Source of the DNA: Spirochaetota bacterium
Lineage (GTDB): Bacteria; Spirochaetota; UBA4802; UBA5550
Direction of reading: 5' to 3'
Assembly: GCA_024276015.1 (NCBI GenBank)
Contig: JAJRXZ010000073.1
Location: 1-52,047, forward strand
DNA: 52,047 nucleotides
A model generated the notes under the pieces. That model made no database searches. It was given only the letters and a program-made list of their open reading frames with translations, and was not told the DNA's origin. The translations under genes were made by a program, and so were the position numbers. Each line of letters starts with the position of its first letter. Position 1 is the first letter of the stretch. Shown one piece after another: positions 46,887-52,047 of this stretch.

Positions 46887-47002
46887 ACACTGCCGCAATC
46901 CGCATTCCCGAAAATATTTTGTTTAAATTCTTATTGAAAAAAAAATCAGATTCTAAGAAATTGGTTATAATTTCCATATAGATTTTATAAGGTTTATATT
47001 TA

Positions 47003-47233
47003 ATGGCTAAAACTGTTACTAGAAAGAAATACGACGTTATTGTAAAGAGCGAATTTTGCAAGGGATGCCATCTATGTATCGAATACTGTAAAAGCGGAAA
47101 ACTTGTAAATTCAAAAAAATTGAACAAGATGGGATATCTTTATGCCGAGCCTGCAGAAGATGCAAAATGTACAGGCTGTATGGTTTGTACTCTTGTCTGC
47201 CCCGACCTTGTGATAGAGGTGTATGATGAATAA
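47003..47233 (+). CDS. korD: Ferredoxin-like delta subunit of a 2-oxoacid:ferredoxin oxidoreductase
   Basis: 76 aa, two [4Fe-4S] motifs: Cys 19, 22, 25, 29 and Cys 56, 59, 62, 66. The second ends in Cys-Pro, the first in Cys-Lys. Carries electrons from the catalytic core to ferredoxin. AAGG lies about 9 bases upstream; its end overlaps the next gene by 8-11 bases. Confidence 0.9.
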   Translation: MAKTVTRKKYDVIVKSEFCKGCHLCIEYCKSGKLVNSKKLNKMGYLYAEPAEDAKCTGCMVCTLVCPDLVIEVYDE

Positions 47234-48290
47234 GATATTCATAAGCGGCAACCATACGTTCGGCGAGGCCGCGATCAGGGCCGGATGCAAATGCTATTTC
47301 GGATATCCCATTACTCCTCAGAATGAACTTGGCGAGTATATGGCAGACAGGTTAAGAAAATCGGGCGGTATATTTGTTCAATCCGAGAGCGAAACAGCTG
47401 CAATAAATATGGTTGTAGGCGCATCTGCCGCGGGTGCGCGTGTCATGACTTCATCGTCCAGTCCCGGAATAAGCCTGAAACAGGAAGGCATTTCCTTTCT
47501 GGCAGGTTTTGAACTTCCTGCTGTTATTATCAATGTTATGAGAGGAGGGCCGGGGCTTGGCAATATCGCACCGGCTCAGGGGGATTATTTTCAGGCAACA
47601 AGAGGGGGAGGACACGGGGATTACCGCACTCCGGTTCTGGCTCCGGCTTCTGTTCAGGAGATAGCGGATTTAACGATTGTCGCATTTGAAATTGCCGATA
47701 AATACAGAACTCCGGTTATGTTGATCAGCGACGGTATGATGGGGCAGATGAAAGAACCGGTAATTTTCCCCGAACATGTTAAAGATCTGCCTCAAAAAGA
47801 ATGGGCCTTATCGGGCAGAGGAAAAGGTAAAAGCCGGTATTTAGCTTCTTTAATACTTGATCCTCTGGAAATGGAAAGACATAACTGGAAACTTGTGAGA
47901 AAATATAAAGAGATAGAAAAGAATGAGGTCAGACACGAAGAATATATGATGGAAGACGCTGAAATTGCCGTTATTGCTTACGGGACAACAGCGAGAATTG
48001 CCAAAGGAGCTATTAAAAGGGTTAGAAGCGAAGGTATTAAAGCGGGGCTCATAAGACCCATTACTCTTTGGCCTTTCCCAAGCAGGGCTTTAAAGGATAT
48101 ATCCGAGAGAATTAAAAAATTTATCGTTTTTGAAATGAGTACAGGCCAGATGCTTGAAGACGTTCAGCTCGCGCTGGCAGGAAAGGCAAGTGTATCCTTT
48201 CATGGCAGACCGGGCGGCGTAATTCCTACTCCGGCTGAATTCGCACGGTATATATACAGAGAAAATCAGAAAGAGAACAAGTGTTTATAA
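47226..48290 (+). CDS. korA: 2-oxoacid:ferredoxin oxidoreductase alpha subunit
   Basis: 354 aa from ATG 47226 (GAGG six bases upstream; ATG 47223 is too near). Shows AGCKCYFGYPITPQNELGEY, GASAAGARVMTSSSSPGISL and GGPGLGNIAPAQGDYFQATR, the marks of the pyrimidine-binding alpha subunit in the KorA/VorB family. Oxidises a 2-oxoacid (2-oxoglutarate or a branched-chain 2-oxoacid) with CoA. Order D-A-B-C is a classic four-subunit operon. Which 2-oxoacid cannot be settled by eye; a branched-chain one would feed isovaleryl-CoA to the upstream cluster. Confidence 0.9.
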   Translation: MNKIFISGNHTFGEAAIRAGCKCYFGYPITPQNELGEYMADRLRKSGGIFVQSESETAAINMVVGASAAGARVMTSSSSPGISLKQEGISFLAGFELPAVIINVMRGGPGLGNIAPAQGDYFQATRGGGHGDYRTPVLAPASVQEIADLTIVAFEIADKYRTPVMLISDGMMGQMKEPVIFPEHVKDLPQKEWALSGRGKGKSRYLASLILDPLEMERHNWKLVRKYKEIEKNEVRHEEYMMEDAEIAVIAYGTTARIAKGAIKRVRSEGIKAGLIRPITLWPFPSRALKDISERIKKFIVFEMSTGQMLEDVQLALAGKASVSFHGRPGGVIPTPAEFARYIYRENQKENKCL

Positions 48291-48291
48291 A

Positions 48292-49044
48292 ATGAACTTA
48301 AAAAATAAGTGGCCTAAATATTACAAAAAAGATGTTGTGACGCATTACTGCCCCGGATGCGGGCATGGAATTGCCCACAGAATTGTTGCCGAAGTTCTTG
48401 AAGAGCTTGATGTGGGAGACAGAGCAATATGCGTTAATCCGGCCGGATGCGCGGTTCTTGCGTACAGATATTTCGATATTGATATGCTTGAATCTGCTCA
48501 TGGCAGGGGTACTGCAATGGCAACCGGTATAAAAAGAGCGAGGCCCGACCTTTTTGTTTTTTCCTATCAGGGCGACGGCGACCTGTCCGCCATAGGAACT
48601 GCGGAGACAATACATTCTGCCAACAGGGGAGAACATATATCGGTGATATTTATTAATAATGCGGTATATGGTATGACCGGGGGGCAGATGGCGCCTACAA
48701 CACTGGTGGGCCAGAAAACTACTACGTCGCCGTCGGGGCGAAATCCCGACTATGAAGGGTATCCTTTGCATATTACCGATGTAGTTGCATCTTTTCCCGG
48801 CGTTGTTTATGCCGAAAGAGTGGCTGTTGATACGCCGGCAGGGATCCGTAAAACAAAAAAAGCGGTTACAAACGCCTTCCGGTGCCAGATCGACGGAATC
48901 GGTTACTCAATCGTTGAAATTTTATCGCCCTGTCCTACGAACTGGAAGATGAATACTATTGAATCGTATAAATGGGTTACTGAAGAAATGACCAAGGAGT
49001 TCCCATTGGGAGTTTTAACCGATAAAAGGGAGAAGAAGAAGTAA
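48292..49044 (+). CDS. korB: 2-oxoacid:ferredoxin oxidoreductase beta subunit (TPP binding)
   Basis: 250 aa. Thiamine-pyrophosphate motif YQGDGDLSAIGTAE to NNAVYGMTGGQMAP, and iron-sulfur Cys in HYCPGCGHGIAHR, plus Cys in PAGCAV. Starts one base after the korA stop, ATGAAC. Confidence 0.93.
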   Translation: MNLKNKWPKYYKKDVVTHYCPGCGHGIAHRIVAEVLEELDVGDRAICVNPAGCAVLAYRYFDIDMLESAHGRGTAMATGIKRARPDLFVFSYQGDGDLSAIGTAETIHSANRGEHISVIFINNAVYGMTGGQMAPTTLVGQKTTTSPSGRNPDYEGYPLHITDVVASFPGVVYAERVAVDTPAGIRKTKKAVTNAFRCQIDGIGYSIVEILSPCPTNWKMNTIESYKWVTEEMTKEFPLGVLTDKREKKK

Positions 49045-49046
49045 TT

Positions 49047-49592
49047 ATGATCAATAAAATTTTATGCGCCGGTTCGGGAGGGCAGGGTGTTTTAACGCTG
49101 GGCAATATTCTTGGAAATGCGGCAATGATGGAAGATTATTGCGTCACCTTTCTCCCCTCATATGGAGCCGCCATGCGCGGCGGGACTGCAAATTGCACGG
49201 TCTGTATTTCCAATAATGAAATTGCATCTCCGGTTGCATCTGCTCCGGATATCCTTATTGCTATGAATCAGCCTTCTGTTTCTGCATTTATCAACAGGCT
49301 TGAGCCGGGCGCCCAGTTAATATATAACTCCAGCATTGCAGATAACCTGCCCATCAGAGGAGATATTGAATTTCATCCGGTCCCGGCAAATGATCTTGCA
49401 ATTGAACTGGGTAACGAGAGATCAATGAATATGATCATTCTCGGATCTTTTATTAAATTAACCAATATAATAAGAGTTGATAATATTCATAAAAGTATTG
49501 AAATGCTCATGGGAGCCAAACCGAAACTTGCAAAAAAGAGCAAAGAAATTTTTAATGCCGGTTATGAAAGGTTCCCATTTATTAGCGAATAG
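49047..49592 (+). CDS. korC: 2-oxoacid:ferredoxin oxidoreductase gamma subunit
   Basis: 181 aa. GSGGQGVLTLGNILGNAA and PSYGAAMRGGTANCTVCISN are the gamma-subunit marks for CoA-side contacts. Two bases after korB; completes the four-gene enzyme. Confidence 0.92.
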   Translation: MINKILCAGSGGQGVLTLGNILGNAAMMEDYCVTFLPSYGAAMRGGTANCTVCISNNEIASPVASAPDILIAMNQPSVSAFINRLEPGAQLIYNSSIADNLPIRGDIEFHPVPANDLAIELGNERSMNMIILGSFIKLTNIIRVDNIHKSIEMLMGAKPKLAKKSKEIFNAGYERFPFISE

Positions 49593-49713
49593 CTCTTTAA
49601 TTGTGTAATTTTAGTAAATTAAAAATATCTGTCTGCCGATTTAATCAGTAGCTTTAAAAAAGGAAGTTCGTATAAAATTACATGGATATAATAATAATTT
49701 GAGGTGATGGAAG

Positions 49714-50142
49714 ATGCCAATTACACAAATTTCCGTATCAGTTGAAAACAAGCCCGGAACATTAAATGAAGTATGTGAAATACTTGAAAAGGAGTTGATA
49801 AATATTAAAGGGATCATGGCAGCTTCCGTAATGAGTCCGGTTCAGGTTCATTTTATTGTGGACGATCCTGAAAAAGCGGAAAATGTATTGAAAGCCAGAG
49901 GATTCAATGTCTCCACAAAGGATGTTATAGCTGTTGCTACTCCCGACCATCCCGGGGGATTAAATGCTATTTTGAGAACCCTTGTTCAGGGGAAAGTTAA
50001 TATTGAAACGCTCTATCCCTTTATAAATCCTTCAGGGAATGACGCTATAATAATCTTGGAAGTTGACAAGATAAAAGAAGCGCTTGATATTTTGAAAAAA
50101 CACTGGGTTAAAACTTACAGTAAAGAGATATATAAGTCATAG
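49714..50142 (+). CDS. Tandem ACT-domain protein
   Basis: 142 aa with two ACT domains, about 2-67 (QISVSVENKPGTLNEVCEIL) and 70-140 (VIAVATPDHPGGLNAILRTL). ACT pairs bind amino acids and regulate enzymes; no enzyme domain is attached. A GAGGTGATGG site lies just before the ATG. Placed after the 2-oxoacid oxidoreductase, it may sense a branched-chain amino acid and control that pathway, which is inference. Confidence 0.87.
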   Translation: MPITQISVSVENKPGTLNEVCEILEKELINIKGIMAASVMSPVQVHFIVDDPEKAENVLKARGFNVSTKDVIAVATPDHPGGLNAILRTLVQGKVNIETLYPFINPSGNDAIIILEVDKIKEALDILKKHWVKTYSKEIYKS

Positions 50143-50260
50143 CAATTATTTTCTGTTTTTTTGACCAAAAAATGCGCCGGATCCTATGCCGGAAAATGCC
50201 CTTCTGCTTCGCACCGCAATTGTTCTCTTCACATGATTTCCTGTTTCTCACAAAAATTGT

Positions 50261-50356
50261 TATGTCTCCTCACTGGATTCGTTATTGACACACATGTTAT
50301 AATTTTAATTTAGATCGAAAAAAAGAAAATTGTTCTAAGTTAATAAGGGAGACATA
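50261..50356 (+). repeat. 9-bp inverted repeat that could cover the ribosome site of the kinase leader
   Basis: TATGTCTCC (50261-50269) is the exact reverse complement of GGAGACATA (50348-50356). The second arm contains the purine-rich site before the tiny ORF at 50363. The pairing across 78 bases could hide it. Confidence 0.35.
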
Positions 50357-50362
50357 GACCAA

Positions 50363-50386
50363 ATGTCTTTTACAGGAAAATTGTGA
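50363..50386 (+). CDS. Possible 7-residue leader ORF overlapping the histidine-kinase start
   Basis: ATG-TCT-TTT-ACA-GGA-AAA-TTG-TGA encodes MSFTGKL. GGGAG lies about 11 bases upstream, and its stop overlaps the kinase GTG start (GTGA). Such overlaps couple translation. It may be chance, as only seven codons are involved. Confidence 0.3.
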   Translation: MSFTGKL

Positions 50387-51975
50387 AGGTTGTTTTCAGT
50401 TTGAAGATCAGGCATAAGATATTTTTATTGATCATATTGCCTCTGTTTTGTATTCTTTCATACCGGTTCCCCTTAAAAGGCGGGGAAAAATTTATTAAAG
50501 TTGGAGTCCCCTTTGATTCCGGCCTGTCATTTTTAGGTACAAAGGGAGAATATACCAGCCTCTCTATTGATATTATTAAACATATTGCCGGATCGAGAAA
50601 TCAAAGGATCATTATTATTAAAGATTCTCTTAAGAACTGTATTGCCAAGCTTCGGCAAAAGGAAATTGATATTATCACGGATATACCGTATCAACCGGTG
50701 AGAGAAGCTGACCTTCTGTTTTCTCAGGAATCTCTTTATGTAAGCTGGGCTATGGTTTTAAGCAGACCCGGTATTGAAATAAAAGATATTTCCGATATAA
50801 ACGGCAAAAAGGTAATCATAAACGCAGACTGCGTCCATCTGAATTATCTCAAAAAGATGATCAATGATCTGAAAATTAATTGCAGGTTGATTAGCACCGG
50901 AAATCTTTTCAGCATTATCGAGCTTATTCACAAAGGGAAGGGTGATATCGGCATTGTAAACTCATTCAGTTTTCCGGTTCTTCCGGTAAATTATAATGTT
51001 AAGATCAATCCTCTTCGATTTGATCCTGTTAAGGTGGGTTTTGCTGTTCTAAAAGATCATAATAAAATGGGACTTCTTGAAAACGTTAATGATTTTCTGA
51101 TATCTTTGAAAGAAGAAAAAGGTTCACTTTATTACAGATCAATGGAATACCACTTTGGTAAAATAGTAAATGATGTTGTTCCCCTATGGATGAAATATTC
51201 CTTCGTTGCCTGCTTGAGTCTGATTTTTATACTCTTTGCATTAGGTTATAAAATGAATAAAAGATTAATCAGTTATAAAAATGAATTGCGCAGTGAAATA
51301 GATTTACGGAAAAGAAGCGAATCGGAGAATTTAAAGGCTATAAATATAATTCAGGAGAAGGAGGTTCTTGTAAAGGAGATACATCACAGGGTTAAGAATA
51401 ATTTCATGACGATCCAGAGTCTCCTGAATCTTCAATTTTTCCGCCTCAGGGATTCCGGTTTCAGGGAATTAATTAACGAATTGAGAAACAGAATAATGTC
51501 CATGAGCCTGATCCATGAAAAGACATATTTCAGCGACAATGCTTCCGGCAGTGATCTTGTTAGTTTAAGACGTTACGTAAATAACCTTGTTGAAAAGATC
51601 AATTATAATTATTCCATTGACCGGGATAAGATAGAGGTATCTATACATATTCCGGATAAATTTGCAGAGAGTAATTTTATCATAATACTTGGGCTTATTA
51701 TTAATGAACTTGTTTCAAACGTATTTAAATACGCATTCCCGGGAGATACGAGGGGCAGACTTGATGTTTTAATTGAGAATATTTACGGTGATAGATACGT
51801 GCTCACAGTCAGAGACAACGGGATCGGTCTTCCGGATGAAATTGACATTCATAATTTGGACACTCTTGGCCTGGAAATAGTTGCCGCTCTCGTTGCGCAG
51901 ATTAACGGAACTATTGAAGTGAGGAGACATAATGGAACAGACTTTAAAGTTGAGTTTAGTTATGATTTTAAATAA
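50383..51975 (+). CDS. Sensor histidine kinase with a periplasmic solute-binding domain
   Basis: 530 aa, GTG start with AGGA six bases upstream. Signal/first membrane segment about 10-28, then a bacterial solute-binding type-3 domain (GVPFDSGLSFLGTKGEYTSL, then AKLRQKEIDIITDIPYQPVR) to about 250, membrane helix about 268-288 (FVACLSLIFILFALGYKM), HisKA_2 dimer helix with the phospho-His in EIHHRVKNNFMTIQSLLNLQ, and an HATPase with NELVSNVFKYAF (N box) and VRDNGIGLPDE (G1). It probably senses an amino-acid-like ligand outside. No response regulator is adjacent inside the window. Confidence 0.9.
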   Translation: MKVVFSLKIRHKIFLLIILPLFCILSYRFPLKGGEKFIKVGVPFDSGLSFLGTKGEYTSLSIDIIKHIAGSRNQRIIIIKDSLKNCIAKLRQKEIDIITDIPYQPVREADLLFSQESLYVSWAMVLSRPGIEIKDISDINGKKVIINADCVHLNYLKKMINDLKINCRLISTGNLFSIIELIHKGKGDIGIVNSFSFPVLPVNYNVKINPLRFDPVKVGFAVLKDHNKMGLLENVNDFLISLKEEKGSLYYRSMEYHFGKIVNDVVPLWMKYSFVACLSLIFILFALGYKMNKRLISYKNELRSEIDLRKRSESENLKAINIIQEKEVLVKEIHHRVKNNFMTIQSLLNLQFFRLRDSGFRELINELRNRIMSMSLIHEKTYFSDNASGSDLVSLRRYVNNLVEKINYNYSIDRDKIEVSIHIPDKFAESNFIIILGLIINELVSNVFKYAFPGDTRGRLDVLIENIYGDRYVLTVRDNGIGLPDEIDIHNLDTLGLEIVAALVAQINGTIEVRRHNGTDFKVEFSYDFK

Positions 51976-52013
51976 AGGGTCATTTTGTCTGTGATATTTT
52001 TTATAGTTACGGA

Positions 52014-52034
52014 GTGTGAATTGACGGTTCACAC
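52014..52034 (+). repeat. Perfect 7-bp hairpin after the kinase gene
   Basis: GTGTGAA (52014-52020) and TTCACAC (52028-52034) around loop TTGACGG. No T-run follows within the window, so it is only a weak terminator or operator candidate. Confidence 0.35.
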
Positions 52035-52047
52035 AGAATAGTTTATC

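Noticed and set aside
50285-50304. TTGACA with TATAAT before the kinase gene as a promoter
   Set aside because: Only 8 bases separate the boxes, too short for sigma-70. The TATAAT may work with a weaker -35, but I cannot support it.

Overview
The window is chromosomal DNA from a diderm, probably motile and anaerobically competent bacterium of moderately low GC. Evidence for two membranes: LolA-like carrier, lipoboxes, a predicted outer-membrane barrel. Evidence for motility: a methyl-accepting chemotaxis protein. Evidence for anaerobic metabolism: a ferredoxin-dependent 2-oxoacid oxidoreductase, a membrane multiheme cytochrome and a predicted selenoprotein. The gene set would fit a Spirochaetota or Deltaproteobacteria-like lineage, but nothing here fixes the taxon. 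I see no phage, transposase, CRISPR array or recognisable defence island; most of the window is housekeeping or metabolic.

Layout. 1-2.5 kb: tail of an unknown gene, a CPA1 Na+/H+ antiporter gene broken by one in-frame UGA, and a TPR protein. 2.5-6 kb: tRNA-Phe, a short glutaredoxin-like selenoprotein gene (in-frame UGA as selenocysteine, with a hairpin just downstream), serS, a degenerate RtcA-like gene and a YkgJ-type cysteine-cluster protein. 6-13.5 kb: an isolated AT-rich lipoprotein gene, a CapA-family protein, a coiled-coil lipoprotein followed by a protein that joins a degenerate 5'-nucleotidase to a probable outer-membrane barrel, and an ABC-F ATPase. 13.5-25.2 kb: an HD-GYP protein convergent with a receiver/STAS-like protein, an HD hydrolase, lepA, a structured intergenic element, rlmB, cysS, two coiled-coil proteins (one built from 33-bp tandem repeats), a chemoreceptor with a cysteine-rich insert, and coaE.

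25.5-28.7 kb: an acetoacetyl-CoA synthetase gene interrupted by one UGA at a normally glycine position, a CBS-domain protein, a candidate structured RNA ending in a T-run, and a 62-aa ORF containing a perfect 24-bp palindrome. 28.7-40.7 kb: one long leftward gene cluster (carboxyltransferase, biotin carboxylase, biotin carrier, enoyl-CoA hydratase, AtuA-like protein, TetR, two acyl-CoA dehydrogenases, acyl-CoA ligase, split MaoC hydratase pair). It resembles the acyclic-terpene (Atu) and leucine/isovalerate (Liu) pathways: acyl-CoA activation, dehydrogenation, carboxylation of a beta-methyl enoyl-CoA, hydration. Acetoacetate released by such a route would be activated by the nearby acetoacetyl-CoA synthetase. 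No HMG-CoA-lyase-type gene is visible.

41-52 kb: a rightward run of envelope and lipid genes (lolA, rodZ-like, rimO, pgsA, pgpA), a pentaheme-type membrane cytochrome, a HIT protein, a four-gene 2-oxoacid:ferredoxin oxidoreductase (D-A-B-C), a double-ACT protein, and a sensor histidine kinase preceded by a tiny overlapping ORF. The strongest unusual signals are the unannotated selenoprotein, the two genes broken only by UGA, the pseudo-nucleotidase/barrel fusion, and the two structured intergenic elements near 18.7 and 28.2 kb.
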